Assembly (NCBI RefSeq): GCF_001186155.3
Contig: NZ_CP016540.2
Coordinates: 248,001 to 312,000, forward strand
Direction of reading: 5' to 3'
Source of the DNA: Planococcus versutus
Lineage (GTDB): Bacteria > Bacillota > Bacilli > Bacillales_A > Planococcaceae
Length of the DNA: 64,000 nucleotides
The translations under genes and the position numbers were made by a program. Below are positions 42,267 to 51,941 of the stretch, piece after piece. Position 1 is the stretch's first letter. Each line of letters opens with the position of its first letter. The notes beneath the pieces were generated by a model that was not told the origin of the DNA, made no database searches, and was given only the letters and a program-made list of their open reading frames with translations.

Positions 42267-42296
42267 AAAGAAATCCGTTTGGGTTTCTTTTTTTAT
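42267..42296 (+). terminator. Terminator after hemY
   Basis: AAAGAAATCC and GGGTTTCTTT pair around GTTT-type bases, followed by T residues. Confidence 0.75.
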
Positions 42297-42297
42297 A

Positions 42298-42334
42298 GAA
42301 AAAAGCCTTTTATCCTGAAAGGATAAAAGGCTAA
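42298..42334 (-). terminator. Terminator of katA
   Basis: AGCCTTTTATCC pairs with GGATAAAAGGCT around a short loop; on the minus strand it is followed by TTTTTT. Confidence 0.88.
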
Positions 42335-42365
42335 TTGAGAAAAAGGTGATTGTGTTATCAAGCAA

Positions 42366-43832
42366 TTATTTTGTTTCCGTAAGATCTGGAACTGAAAGAC
42401 CAAGACCTTCTGCAACACGTGTACCGAATTCAGGATCTGCTTTGTACAAATGACTGATTTGAAGAAGTTTGATTTCTTCTTTATCAACACCACTTAATCC
42501 ACCGACGAAAGTTGCAACAAGACGTTCCTGCTCTTCTGCACTTTGCAAGCGGTAAAGATCACCTGGTTGTGTGTAATGATCTTCTTTAAAGTGAGGCACT
42601 GAATCAGTTACGCCAGTTACTTCGAGTGGAGCCGGTTTAGCCGCTGTTGTTTCCGTCGGGCCACCGTAGCTATTTGGTTCGTAATAAACCGAACCGCCAC
42701 CATTGTTGCCAAAGTTCATTTGGCCATCACGTTGGTAGTTATTTACTTGGTTTTTTGCTGCGTTAATCGGTAACATTTGGTGGTTAGCGCCTACGCGATA
42801 ACGGTGAGCATCATGGTATGCGAACAAACGACCTTGAAGCATTTTGTCTGGTGATACGTCGATACCAGGAACCAAGGTACCTGGAGAGAATGTAGCTTGC
42901 TCAACTTCAGCAAAGTAATTCTCGGGGTTACGATTAAGCATCATGCGTCCAACTTCCATCAGTGGATAGTCTTTGTGAGACCATGTTTTTGTTACATCAA
43001 ATGGATCGAAGCGATACGTGTTCGCATCTTCTAAAGGCATAATTTGAACGTACATTGTCCAAGATGGAAAGTCGCCTTCTTCAATTGAATTAAACAGATC
43101 TTCTGTATGGTAATCAGGGTTTTCGCCAGCAATTTTATCTGCTACTTCTTGAGTGATATTTTTAATGCCTTGATCTGTTAACATATGGTATTTTACCCAC
43201 ACAGATTCGCCTTCAGCGTTTGTCCATTTGAAAGTATGGCTTCCGAATCCGTGCATGTGACGCCATGTAGCAGGGATTCCACGGTCACCCATCAAATACG
43301 TAACTTGGTGCAATGATTCTGGCGACAATGACCAGAAGTCCCACACTGCGTTAGGGTTTTTCAAATGTGTACGCGGATCACGCTTTTGTGTGTGAATAAA
43401 GTCAGGGAATTTAAGCGCATCTTGGATAAAGAAGATAGGTGTGTTGTTGCCTACTAAATCGTAGTTTCCTTCTTCAGTATAAAATTTTAAAGAAAAACCG
43501 CGTGGGTCGCGAAGTGTATCCGCAGATCCAAGCTCGCCAGCCACTGTAGAAAAACGTGCGAACATATCAGTTTTTTTGCCGACTTCTGATAAGAAAGCAG
43601 CTTTTGTGTATTTAGAAACATCTTGAGTGACTTCGAAATAACCGTGAGCACCGCCACCTTTGGCATGTACAACACGTTCAGGAATACGTTCTCTGTTAAA
43701 ATGAGCAAGCTTTTCAAGAAGATGGACATCTTGTAAAAGAACAGGGCCACGTTGTCCGGCCGTTTGGGAGTTTTGGTTGTCGCCAACTGGTGAGCCCCAG
43801 CTAGTTGTTAAACCTGTTTTGTTTGTACTCAT
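42366..43832 (-). CDS. katA: Monofunctional heme catalase
   Basis: This 488-aa clade 3 small-subunit catalase has the catalytic His in [18 protein letters not shown], the Asn in [12 protein letters not shown], and the proximal heme Tyr in [14 protein letters not shown]. It converts hydrogen peroxide to water and oxygen in the cytosol. The upstream PerR/Fur-like box and promoter support peroxide induction. The start has GAGGTG upstream on the minus strand. Confidence 0.95.
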   Translation of the reverse strand: MSTNKTGLTTSWGSPVGDNQNSQTAGQRGPVLLQDVHLLEKLAHFNRERIPERVVHAKGGGAHGYFEVTQDVSKYTKAAFLSEVGKKTDMFARFSTVAGELGSADTLRDPRGFSLKFYTEEGNYDLVGNNTPIFFIQDALKFPDFIHTQKRDPRTHLKNPNAVWDFWSLSPESLHQVTYLMGDRGIPATWRHMHGFGSHTFKWTNAEGESVWVKYHMLTDQGIKNITQEVADKIAGENPDYHTEDLFNSIEEGDFPSWTMYVQIMPLEDANTYRFDPFDVTKTWSHKDYPLMEVGRMMLNRNPENYFAEVEQATFSPGTLVPGIDVSPDKMLQGRLFAYHDAHRYRVGANHQMLPINAAKNQVNNYQRDGQMNFGNNGGGSVYYEPNSYGGPTETTAAKPAPLEVTGVTDSVPHFKEDHYTQPGDLYRLQSAEEQERLVATFVGGLSGVDKEEIKLLQISHLYKADPEFGTRVAEGLGLSVPDLTETK

Positions 43833-43881
43833 AAATCGAACACCTCGTTTTTTTTATTTTGAATCAAACATTCCATATTCA

Positions 43882-43909
43882 ATTATACCACTTTTTATAT
43901 TAAAATCAA
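43882..43909 (-). promoter_or_regulatory. katA promoter
   Basis: On the minus strand, TTGATT (43904-43909), a 16-base spacer and TATAAT (43882-43887), about 50 bases before the katA ATG. Confidence 0.75.
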
Positions 43910-43916
43910 TCCTAAT

Positions 43917-43931
43917 TGATAATGATTATAA
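43917..43931 (-). promoter_or_regulatory. PerR/Fur-type box upstream of katA
   Basis: On the minus strand TTATAATCATTATCA matches the PerR consensus TTATAATNATTATAA at 14 of 15 positions. On the plus strand it matches the Fur consensus equally well, so the two regulators cannot be told apart from sequence. It ends 7 bases upstream of the -35 box. PerR is favoured because katA is the classic PerR target. Confidence 0.75.
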
Positions 43932-43975
43932 TTAATTGAAAATTCTATCGTTAAGTAATTTATATAAAACCAAAA

Positions 43976-44013
43976 AACAGCCGCGACGATTTGATCGTCA
44001 TAGCTGTTTTTTA
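43976..44013 (-). terminator. Terminator of the LysM-NlpC/P60 gene
   Basis: AACAGC and GACGAT arms pair with ATCGTC and GCTGTT across a 2-base bulge, between A and T runs. Confidence 0.75.
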
Positions 44014-44029
44014 TACTTAAGAGTTAACC

Positions 44030-45070
44030 TTAACGCATTGCATTCAAACGTTGATACCCATCAAAATGTTTGCTCCAGTAGCTATCGTTCAAGCTAGTAA
44101 TTTGAACACGGTCACCACCGGCGTGAATAAAGCTATTGTTTCCAATAAAAATGCCCATGTGTGAGATGCCTGCACGATATGTGTTTTTAAAGAATACTAA
44201 GTCGCCAATTTGGGGAGAACTGACAGGTGAAGAAATTGCATCAAAGCCTGTCGTATTGGTTCTAGGTACATTAATGCCAACTTTATTGTAAACATAATAA
44301 ATGTATCCACTGCAGTCAAAGCCTCCAGGTGCCGCTCCTCCCCATACATATGGAGTACCTAGCACAGACTTGGCTACATCGACAAGTAGAGTCAAGTTTC
44401 CAGAAGTAGAAGGTACAGAAACAATTGGATTTGAAACAGTAATCACAGTTTCTGATAAAGATTTAACATCAACTTTTAGTACTTGACCAACGCGAATCGT
44501 AGTCGTTTTCAAGTTGTTAGCACTCATTAACTTTGTCACGGTTGTATTATGCTTTTTAGCAATCTTACTTAAGGTATCTCCGCCAACTACACGATAAGTT
44601 GTCGTAGTTGAAGCTACTGGAGTTGTTGCTGGCGCAGAAACTTGAGGCTTGCCATTGACGACTAGCTTTTGACCAGGGTAAATGTTTGTGCCTGATAACC
44701 GATTTAATTGCTGCACCGAACTGACACTAGTATTATGCACTCGTGCAATTTTAGATAAAGTATCACCAGCTTTTACTGTGTATGTATTCGTACTAGTAGA
44801 ACTTATAGGGGCTTTTGCTGTTGTTGTTTTTTGTGGAACGGCAACTGTCGCTGAAGTAGCAGCGACTTTAATTGTCTGGTTTGGATAAATTGAATTTGAT
44901 GCTAGTTTATTCCATGTAAGTAATTGATCTACTGAAACTTTATTGCTTGAAGCAATTTCCCATAAAGTATCTCCCGGTTTAACTGTATAACTACTCGCTT
45001 CTGTATCAGAAGTTCCAATAGCAAGTGATAGTGCCGTAGCTGCAAATAACGTGAAAATAATCTTTCTCAT
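44030..45070 (-). CDS. LysM-NlpC/P60 peptidoglycan endopeptidase (LytF/CwlS-like)
   Basis: This is 346 aa from the ATG at 45070, with AGGGG about 7 bases upstream. A signal peptide (about 1-26, cleavage after EA) is followed by three LysM repeats (YTVKPGDTLWEIASSNKVS, YTVKAGDTLSKIARVHNTS, YRVVGGDTLSKIAKKHNTT) separated by Ser/Thr/Ala/Pro-rich linkers. The C-terminal NlpC/P60 domain has FDCSGYIYYVY (catalytic Cys), GISHMGIFIG and FIHAGGDRVQI (His). It binds wall glycan and cuts D-Glu-mDAP-type stem peptides, for cell separation. Confidence 0.93.
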   Translation of the reverse strand: MRKIIFTLFAATALSLAIGTSDTEASSYTVKPGDTLWEIASSNKVSVDQLLTWNKLASNSIYPNQTIKVAATSATVAVPQKTTTAKAPISSTSTNTYTVKAGDTLSKIARVHNTSVSSVQQLNRLSGTNIYPGQKLVVNGKPQVSAPATTPVASTTTTYRVVGGDTLSKIAKKHNTTVTKLMSANNLKTTTIRVGQVLKVDVKSLSETVITVSNPIVSVPSTSGNLTLLVDVAKSVLGTPYVWGGAAPGGFDCSGYIYYVYNKVGINVPRTNTTGFDAISSPVSSPQIGDLVFFKNTYRAGISHMGIFIGNNSFIHAGGDRVQITSLNDSYWSKHFDGYQRLNAMR

Positions 45071-45428
45071 CCTCAAGCCCCTTTTTCATTATCTTATTCA
45101 CCAATAATTCAATCTTTTTTAACAACTGTTTTAATTCTATATAAACAATGATATATAGGCAATAAGCTTTATATTACAGTTGTGTTACAAAGATGATAGT
45201 CCTGAAAAAAAGATAAAATATGTTTTATAAGAAAAATAATGATTTTTTTTCAATAGTTTATGGTCTTTGTATAAACTATATCGGTAGTTTTGGTCAAATG
45301 TTAATAGCTATTTGCAAATAGCTAGTCAATGCACAATCGTATTGGCTTTTATGGTTATTGCAATATTTAATTTTTTCTGACATTATTGAGTCATATGAAA
45401 ATAGTTCCATGAAGAGGAGGAGTCGAAC
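45071..45428. promoter_or_regulatory. AT-rich divergent spacer with a 20-bp perfect palindrome (45305-45324)
   Basis: This 358-base spacer separates the wall hydrolase and the acyl-CoA ligase gene. TAGCTATTTGCAAATAGCTA at 45305-45324 is a perfect palindrome 105 bases before the ligase start. It is a candidate operator for a dimeric repressor, such as a TetR-type regulator of fatty acid genes. Nothing else coding is visible; the remainder is AT-rich promoter-like sequence. Confidence 0.6.
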
Positions 45429-46985
45429 ATGTACGCAACAATTGGGAAAATTTTTGATCAGACAGTAAGCATGTATCCAAATAAAGAAGCACTAGTTGAT
45501 ATGAGAAGAGATAAGAGGTGGACTTATTCCGAATGGAGTGATGATGTTTACCGGTTAGCCAATGCGTTTGTCGCTGCAGGTATTAGCAAAGGAGATCGTG
45601 TTTCGAGCTTTTTGTTTAATAATAGTGAACTGCCTACTGCTTTGTTTGCATGTGCAAAAATCGGAGCTATTTTCAATCCAATCAATTTTCGCTTAAAACC
45701 AGAAGAGTTGGCCTATATTCTAGATGATGCGACTCCTGAGATTGTGCTCTTTGAAGAAGCATTACGAGAGACTGTCGAAAAGGTAGCACCCCAATTTCCG
45801 AGTATTCAATTTTGGTTTATAGATGATGAAGTGCCAGAATATGCTGTGAGCTATCAGGATCAAATCAAGTGCGCACCGACGTCAGACCCACTTGTTCATG
45901 TAGATGAAATGGATATTTATGCCATCATGTATACGAGTGGAACGACAGGACGACCAAAAGGAGTTATTCATCTCCATCGCAACATGGCTGAACAGAGTAT
46001 GACGTGCATCGCAATGCTCAACTACACGAAAAACGATGTAGGGCTTGTGATTGCACCGATGTTTCATTGTGCAGAATTGCATTGCAACATCATTCCACGT
46101 GTCCAAGCTGGAGCTTCAAGCATCATCATGCACCAGTTCGATCCTCAAGTAGCGGTAGATACCGTTGAAAACGAGAAAGTTTCAGTTATGTTCGGCGTGC
46201 CTACAATGTGGAGTATGATGACCACGATAAATGATGCCAATGAAAAAGTTAAAACGTTAAAACGCGGCTTGTATGGTGCAGCACCAATGGCACCTGTACT
46301 GGTTAAACGAGTAAAAGAGATATTGGGTATCGAGTTGATTCAAGCATATGGTCAAACAGAGATGGGTCCAGCCATTACGTTTCTTAGTGAAGACGAACAA
46401 TTGATAAAAGCAGGATCTGCTGGAAAACCTGCCTTTAATCATGAAATTCGAATTGTCCGACCTCAAGATAGCGGTCCTGCAGAACCAGATGATCAAGTAG
46501 GTCCCTTTGAAGTAGGAGAAATCATTGTTCAAGGACCAAGTATGATGGCTGGTTATTTTCATAGGCCACAAGCAACAGCACGTGTAATGTACAAAGGATG
46601 GTATCATACGAGTGACTTAGGTTATATGGATGAAGATGGTTATTTATATGTATCTGATCGAGTGGATGACATGATCATTAGTGGTGGCGAAAATATTTAT
46701 CCACGTGAAGTAGAAGATGCTCTTCATGAACACGAACTCATTCAAGACGTTGCTGTTTTAGGAATTCCCGATGAAAAATGGGGTGAGTCAGTGATGGCGT
46801 TCATTGTTGTAAAAGACGTATTGCTAACTGAAAAGCATTTAGAAGAGTACTGTCTCAACCATGAAAACCTTGCCCGTTTTAAACGGCCTAGAAAATATTG
46901 TTTTGTTGATGAGTTACCACGCAATGCGAGTGGAAAGATTCAAAAGTTCTTATTGCGCGAGCTTTATACTGAGCAAAATGAGTAA
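45429..46985 (+). CDS. Acyl-CoA synthetase (AMP-forming, long- or medium-chain fatty acid-CoA ligase)
   Basis: This is a 518-aa ANL superfamily enzyme. Core motifs are the P-loop YTSGTTGRPKGVIH, the aromatic AYGQTEMGP, the WYHTSDLGYMDEDGYLYVSDR hinge, and the C-terminal catalytic lysine in PRNASGKIQK. It activates a carboxylic acid to acyl-AMP and then acyl-CoA. AGGAGGAG precedes the ATG. A hotdog thioesterase gene starts 51 bases on, so synthesis and hydrolysis of the thioester are encoded side by side. Chain length preference is not visible. Confidence 0.9.
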   Translation: MYATIGKIFDQTVSMYPNKEALVDMRRDKRWTYSEWSDDVYRLANAFVAAGISKGDRVSSFLFNNSELPTALFACAKIGAIFNPINFRLKPEELAYILDDATPEIVLFEEALRETVEKVAPQFPSIQFWFIDDEVPEYAVSYQDQIKCAPTSDPLVHVDEMDIYAIMYTSGTTGRPKGVIHLHRNMAEQSMTCIAMLNYTKNDVGLVIAPMFHCAELHCNIIPRVQAGASSIIMHQFDPQVAVDTVENEKVSVMFGVPTMWSMMTTINDANEKVKTLKRGLYGAAPMAPVLVKRVKEILGIELIQAYGQTEMGPAITFLSEDEQLIKAGSAGKPAFNHEIRIVRPQDSGPAEPDDQVGPFEVGEIIVQGPSMMAGYFHRPQATARVMYKGWYHTSDLGYMDEDGYLYVSDRVDDMIISGGENIYPREVEDALHEHELIQDVAVLGIPDEKWGESVMAFIVVKDVLLTEKHLEEYCLNHENLARFKRPRKYCFVDELPRNASGKIQKFLLRELYTEQNE

Positions 46986-47036
46986 GATATAACTGAGAAA
47001 TAAAGAGACTTACAAGTCAAAAAGGAGAATGCTACC

Positions 47037-47432
47037 GTGGAGATGAAACCGCTAGAAGATACGATTATAGGTGTATTGGGAATTGAGTTAGGTGAAATTA
47101 CTCCAGAAAAAGTCATAGCTACAATGCCTGTACACGGTGCTACTCATCAATTGTTCGGACAACTTCACGGAGGAGCATCAGTGGTTTTGGCTGAAACTGT
47201 AGCAAGTGTTGGTACATGGCATTTAATCGATCAAGAAAACGAGCTCGCAGTAGGGTTAGAAATCAATGCCAATCACATGCGAGGTAAACAAGATGGCATC
47301 GTAACAGCTATTGGCACACCACTTCACAAAGGACGAACAACGATGGTGTGGGATATTAAAATCGTTGATGAGGCTGAAAAACTTATCTGCGTGTCGAGAT
47401 GTACAGTAGCCATCGTCAAAAAGAAAAAGTAA
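47037..47432 (+). CDS. Hotdog-fold thioesterase (PaaI/YuxO/MenI-like)
   Basis: This is 131 aa from the GTG at 47037, with AAAGGAG about 9 bases upstream. The hotdog helix and active-site region are GQLHGGASVVLAETVASVG, with the His-Gly-Gly motif and Glu expected in PaaI-type thioesterases. EINANHMRGKQDGIVTAIGTPLHKGRTTMVWD completes the fold. It hydrolyses acyl-CoA thioesters; the substrate may be DHNA-CoA, phenylacetyl-CoA derivatives or products of the adjacent ligase. It is followed by a strong terminator. Confidence 0.88.
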   Translation: MEMKPLEDTIIGVLGIELGEITPEKVIATMPVHGATHQLFGQLHGGASVVLAETVASVGTWHLIDQENELAVGLEINANHMRGKQDGIVTAIGTPLHKGRTTMVWDIKIVDEAEKLICVSRCTVAIVKKKK

Positions 47433-47445
47433 CAACTCCGAGCAA

Positions 47446-47484
47446 ACTTAACCCCTTACTCTATTGTTCGAGTGAGGGGTTTTA
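47446..47484 (+). terminator. Terminator after the thioesterase gene
   Basis: AACCCCTTACTC pairs with GAGTGAGGGGTT, then TTTAC. Confidence 0.85.
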
Positions 47485-47560
47485 CTGTATTGATTATGGG
47501 ATTTTCGTCAAAAGACATGTTAGTATAGGCATAACAAAATGCAAAGAGAGAGTGGTTACT

Positions 47561-48541
47561 ATGTTCAATTCTTTAACAGAATTAATGGATAAAAAAGGTT
47601 TGAAAGACAAGCGTTCAGTCTCTTGGAATCAGATTTGTCAGGAAGAACGTCTATCAGAGAAGTTTATTAAAGAAAATCTGGATCAAGTAAATTGGAAATT
47701 AATCTCGGGTTATCAAGAATTATCAGAAGGCTTTATCCAAAAGTATATAAATCGATTGTTCTGGGATGACATTATTAAAACACAGGAACTTTCTGAAGAT
47801 TTTATTGAAAGATATGCAGATAAAAAGAAATGGCATCCAATTGATGCATATGAACTGAGTAAAAAGCAACAAAAAATATTCGAAAAAGAAGGCACACCAT
47901 TTGATGCGGCAGATTATTGGAAGTTTGTTTCAACAAGGCAAAACTTAGCGAATGCTAAAGGGTTATCCCCTGCATTTATCGAAAAACACCAAGACCAATT
48001 AGGCTGGACAGAACTTAGTCGCTATCAGTATTTGCCAATGCCGTTAATTCATCGTCATGCACGCCAAGTTGATTGGCTTCTCGTCACACGTCATCAAGTA
48101 TTATCCGAGCGTTTTATCGAAAAGTACAGCAACGACGTCGAGTGGGAAAAAATTACGTTTTATCAATCTTTATCTGAACGTTTTATCAACCGTCATCAAG
48201 CAAAAATGAGTTGTATTTCAGCGGAAGAAAAACGGTCGGAGGCTTTTCTTTATACTCATTTTGATAAGTTGGATGCAGCCTCGGTTTTAGCACATCAAAA
48301 ATTGCTTGAAGTGAAAAAATACAAACCTTTTGATGTCTACGTAGTAACAAAAGATGCTGGGAAAAAATACATTCTAAACTTTCATGAAGATGCGCTAGGT
48401 TTGGAGAAAACGCGCAAAGTAAATGGAGAAGAGCTGCATGAGTATTTGGAAGAAAATCATTTACTTGCAACAATTGAAGAAGATTTTCCAGAATTAATAG
48501 TCGTTAAAGATTTTTCAGAAGAAACAGAGTATACTAAATAA
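47561..48541 (+). CDS. Repeat protein of tandem 23-residue LSExFI/W units, function unknown
   Basis: This is 326 aa from the ATG at 47561; upstream in-frame codons overlap the terminator and lack conservation. Residues about 20-250 are eight to ten tandem units of about 23 residues. The pattern is V-x-W-x-x-I-x-x-x-Q-x-L-S-E-x-F-I-x-x-Y-x-x-x, for example [20 protein letters not shown] and [20 protein letters not shown]; units 4, 9 and 10 are degenerate. The C-terminal 75 residues are non-repetitive. The array probably forms an alpha-helical solenoid, a typical protein-binding scaffold. Similar units occur in some viral and bacterial proteins by memory. No signal peptide or partner gene. Confidence 0.82.
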   Translation: MFNSLTELMDKKGLKDKRSVSWNQICQEERLSEKFIKENLDQVNWKLISGYQELSEGFIQKYINRLFWDDIIKTQELSEDFIERYADKKKWHPIDAYELSKKQQKIFEKEGTPFDAADYWKFVSTRQNLANAKGLSPAFIEKHQDQLGWTELSRYQYLPMPLIHRHARQVDWLLVTRHQVLSERFIEKYSNDVEWEKITFYQSLSERFINRHQAKMSCISAEEKRSEAFLYTHFDKLDAASVLAHQKLLEVKKYKPFDVYVVTKDAGKKYILNFHEDALGLEKTRKVNGEELHEYLEENHLLATIEEDFPELIVVKDFSEETEYTK

Positions 48542-48566
48542 AAAATTGAAAGTTGGGATTACCTTC

Positions 48567-50231
48567 ATGGCTTTTACAGACTTATCGATTGCGAGCGAAG
48601 CGACAATCTTGCCGATTCTAGAAATTGCAGAGAAAGCAGGTATTTCAAAAGATGCGTTGGAATTATATGGGAACTTTAAAGCGAAAATCAATGTAGATCA
48701 ACTGCGTCCGGTTCAAAAAATGGGTCAAGTGGTGTTAGTAACGGCGATCAGTCCTACTCCAGCAGGAGAAGGTAAGTCTACAGTAACGGTTGGGCTTGCC
48801 GATGCGCTTAAACAATTAAAAGAATCAGTAGCGGTGGCCCTTCGTGAACCTTCATTAGGTCCAGTTATGGGCATGAAGGGCGGAGCTACTGGTGGTGGGT
48901 TTGCGCAAGTTTTACCAATGGAAGATATTAATTTGCATTTCACAGGTGATATCCATGCCATTACTTCAGCCAATAATGCGTTAGCTGCATTAATCGATAA
49001 TCATTTACATCAAAAAAATGTTCTCCATATCGATCCACGCCGTATTACGTGGAAGCGAGTATTGGATATTAATGATCGATCGCTACGCCAAGTTACAATT
49101 GGATTAGGTGGACCAGGTCAAGGAATACCACGTCAAGATGGTTTCGATATTACAGTGGCCTCGGAAATTATGGCTGTGTTATGTTTGGCTACTTCACTAG
49201 CTGACTTAAAAGAGCGATTAGCTCAAATGGTCATTGGTTATACGTATGACAAAGCGCCAGTGACTGTTAGAGATCTTGGTGCAGAAGGTGCTTTAACCTT
49301 ATTGTTGAAAGAAGCATTTAAACCGAACTTGGTTCAAACAATTGAAGGAACACCTGCAATCGTACATGGCGGACCTTTTGCAAATATTGCACATGGCTGT
49401 AACTCGCTGATTGCCACAAATACAGCACGACAACTAGCAGATATCGTAGTAACAGAAGCGGGATTTGGTGCGGATTTAGGTGCCGAGAAATTTATGCACA
49501 TTAAGTCAAGAAAAGGTGGATTTAATCCAGATGCTGTTGTGATTGTTGCCACTATTCGTGCGCTTAAAATGCATGGCGGTGTGACAAAAGACAGTTTGTC
49601 TGCAGAAAATGTAGATGCTGTTGGACATGGCATGGTCAATTTAGCGAAGCATGTGGACACCATTCGACAATTTGGCATTGAGCCAGTTATAGCACTCAAT
49701 CGCTTTTCTGGAGACAGCGACGAAGAGCTATCAAATGTACTAGCGTGGGCTAAAAAAGAAGGTATTGCAATTGCTTTGACAGAAGTGTGGGAAAAAGGCG
49801 GCAAAGGTGGAATTGCACTAGCTAAACTAGTAAAACAAGAACTCCAGCGCCCAACAAATTTCAATTTTCTTTATAAAGAAGAAGATTCTTTTGAAGAAAA
49901 ACTTCGCACAATTGTTCAAAAAGTTTATGGAGGAGCAGATGTACAGTTATCTGATGTTGCACAAAAACAACTGGTAGAATTGAAAAACTTCGGTTGGGAT
50001 TCATTACCTATTTGTATGGCAAAAACACAGTATTCCTTATCTGATCAACCCAAACTAATGGGACGTCCAGAAGGATTCACTATCACAATTCGTGAAATTA
50101 TTCCAAAATTAGGCGCGGGCTTTTTAGTGTGCTTAACAGGTGATATCATGACGATGCCAGGTCTACCTAAGAAACCAGCTGCCTTGAGTATGGACGTAAC
50201 TGCTGATGGAAATGCAATCGGTTTATTCTGA
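48567..50231 (+). CDS. fhs: Formate-tetrahydrofolate ligase
   Basis: This is 554 aa from the ATG at 48567, beginning [21 protein letters not shown] as in the family; an in-frame TTG at 48546 is possible and the ribosome binding site is weak. The nucleotide loop is [18 protein letters not shown]. Conserved [35 protein letters not shown] follows, and [12 protein letters not shown] lies near the end. It makes 10-formyl-tetrahydrofolate from formate with ATP, feeding purine synthesis and formyl-methionine. Confidence 0.95.
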   Translation: MAFTDLSIASEATILPILEIAEKAGISKDALELYGNFKAKINVDQLRPVQKMGQVVLVTAISPTPAGEGKSTVTVGLADALKQLKESVAVALREPSLGPVMGMKGGATGGGFAQVLPMEDINLHFTGDIHAITSANNALAALIDNHLHQKNVLHIDPRRITWKRVLDINDRSLRQVTIGLGGPGQGIPRQDGFDITVASEIMAVLCLATSLADLKERLAQMVIGYTYDKAPVTVRDLGAEGALTLLLKEAFKPNLVQTIEGTPAIVHGGPFANIAHGCNSLIATNTARQLADIVVTEAGFGADLGAEKFMHIKSRKGGFNPDAVVIVATIRALKMHGGVTKDSLSAENVDAVGHGMVNLAKHVDTIRQFGIEPVIALNRFSGDSDEELSNVLAWAKKEGIAIALTEVWEKGGKGGIALAKLVKQELQRPTNFNFLYKEEDSFEEKLRTIVQKVYGGADVQLSDVAQKQLVELKNFGWDSLPICMAKTQYSLSDQPKLMGRPEGFTITIREIIPKLGAGFLVCLTGDIMTMPGLPKKPAALSMDVTADGNAIGLF

Positions 50232-50235
50232 ACAA

Positions 50236-50271
50236 TAAAGACTTGGGCAGCAGCTCCAAGTCTTTTTTAGT
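50236..50271 (+). terminator. Terminator after fhs
   Basis: AAAGACTTGG pairs with CCAAGTCTTT, followed by TTT. Confidence 0.85.
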
Positions 50272-50351
50272 TACATAAATGGTGGAATGTAGAGAGTTAT
50301 TTTAGTCAAAACAAATAAAATGACTTTGCTGAAAATGTAGGAGGAACGACT

Positions 50352-50573
50352 ATGAAATGCCACATCACCGTCACTGACTTTGTAGAAAAAAACACAGCCA
50401 TTTACGTGCAAGTTACTGTTTACGATGAGCAAAAAAATCAATGGTATCAAGAAGAATTGCGATTTTTGGATGAACGATTATATGGGGATTTAGTGCACGT
50501 AAAAAAATCTCCACTGACTGAGCAATGTCGACTAGAAACTATTACGTATTTAAAAAAATATTTTAATCGGTAA
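50352..50573 (+). CDS. Small hypothetical protein
   Basis: This is a 73-aa soluble protein from an ATG preceded by GTAGGAGGAACG, so it is very probably real. It alternates strands (TAIYVQVTVYDEQKNQWYQEELRFL) with a final helix (ECRLETITYLKKYFN-like, read as QCRLETITYLKKYF). I do not recognise the family. It sits 26 bases ahead of the DUF4139 gene and likely shares its transcript. Confidence 0.65.
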   Translation: MKCHITVTDFVEKNTAIYVQVTVYDEQKNQWYQEELRFLDERLYGDLVHVKKSPLTEQCRLETITYLKKYFNR

Positions 50574-50599
50574 AATGTGCACGTAAAGGAGAGAATAGC

Positions 50600-51901
50600 G
50601 TGAGGTTTCAATCAAAACGTCAACAACTACTAACTCAAGGGTTAACCATTTACCAAGATGGATTTGGATCGGTTAAAGAAACACGCTGCATTCCCGCAAA
50701 CGAGGACGTAACTGAAATTGAATTCATGGATGTCTCTCCAAAAGTGGAGGTAGCTTCTATTTTGTTAGAAGGTATACACGTACTAGAGCAAAGTTACAAT
50801 ACCAACTTAATCAGCAAAAAAAGCCTTCTAGAAAAGTATTTGGGTAAAATAATTGTCGTGGGGAACGAAGAATTGAGTCAAAAACGAGAAGTACGCTTAG
50901 TAAGCGCCTCTGCTGAAATTATTGTCGAGCGAGTAGATACAAAACAAGTAATTATCAATCCAGAAGGGCAACTCATTTTACCTTCCTTACCAGACGGCTT
51001 GTTAACAACACCAACATTGGTATGCAAAATAAAACCTATCCCAAAAGACGTAGAAGCAAAAATTTCTTATTTAACGAGTGGATTAGAATGGCAAGTAAAC
51101 TACGTAGCAAAAATAAGTGATTCGAAATTAGATTTCATAGGCTGGATTCAACTTTCCAATAATACTGGCATGGATTTTTTAACTAGTCGACTAAAATTAG
51201 CTTCTGGAAAAATTTATCGGCAAAAGGATGTGCACTCGCTAATTCCGCAAACTCGAATGCTTTCTATAGCAGATCAAGGTGATTCGGTTTTTGAAGCGCA
51301 TGAATTTGCAGATACTCACATATACACTATAGATCGGCAGGTTGATCTCCCACAGGGGCAGATGAAACAGATTAGTTTTCTACAACTAAAAGATGTCACT
51401 TTCCGTAAAGTATATAAACTAGAAGCGCATAGTGAACGAGCAAAAGTAGTCGTTGAATTCGATAACACAGAAGCCAATCAACTTGGCATACCATTGCCAA
51501 TGGGAACCTTGAAAGTATATGAGCAAGATCAAGATGGCGAAATGGAGTTTATCGGCGAAAATACAATTAATAGTACAGCCAAACAACAAAAAATATCGAT
51601 AGGGATAGGTGAAGTATTCGATATTATCAGTCAAAATCGGGAAAAAAAGCGCGAAAGAAAAGAACGGTTTGACTATGTCACACATGTCTACACCTTGGAA
51701 AACCGGAAATCAGATTATGCACGTGTTGTCGTTAATCACCAAATTTTTGAACAGGTTTGGAAAATGGAATCATCCAGTCATGACTATGAGATGAAAAGAT
51801 CGAATGAACTAGAGTTTCGCGTTCATATCGCTGCAGAGAAAAAAACAGAAGTGGAGTTTACTTACAAAGTAGACAACAGTGCTAGAATAAATGGTCACTA
51901 A
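50600..51901 (+). CDS. DUF4139 domain protein
   Basis: This is 433 aa from a GTG with AGGAGAG upstream. The central part has ISYLTSGLEWQVNYVAKISDSKLDF then GWIQLSNNTG, the DUF4139 signature. A long beta-rich C-terminus (VEFDNTEANQLGIPLPMGTLKVYEQD, then YVTHVYTLENRKSDYARVVV) follows. DUF4139 occurs in MuiA-like bacterial proteins of unknown function. There is no signal peptide, so it is probably cytosolic. It is flanked by a small protein gene and a bacterial PH domain gene in the same direction with short gaps. Confidence 0.85.
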   Translation: MRFQSKRQQLLTQGLTIYQDGFGSVKETRCIPANEDVTEIEFMDVSPKVEVASILLEGIHVLEQSYNTNLISKKSLLEKYLGKIIVVGNEELSQKREVRLVSASAEIIVERVDTKQVIINPEGQLILPSLPDGLLTTPTLVCKIKPIPKDVEAKISYLTSGLEWQVNYVAKISDSKLDFIGWIQLSNNTGMDFLTSRLKLASGKIYRQKDVHSLIPQTRMLSIADQGDSVFEAHEFADTHIYTIDRQVDLPQGQMKQISFLQLKDVTFRKVYKLEAHSERAKVVVEFDNTEANQLGIPLPMGTLKVYEQDQDGEMEFIGENTINSTAKQQKISIGIGEVFDIISQNREKKRERKERFDYVTHVYTLENRKSDYARVVVNHQIFEQVWKMESSSHDYEMKRSNELEFRVHIAAEKKTEVEFTYKVDNSARINGH

Positions 51902-51941
51902 ATAAAAACTAGTATTTTATATGTAAAGGGGAATGAGTTGT

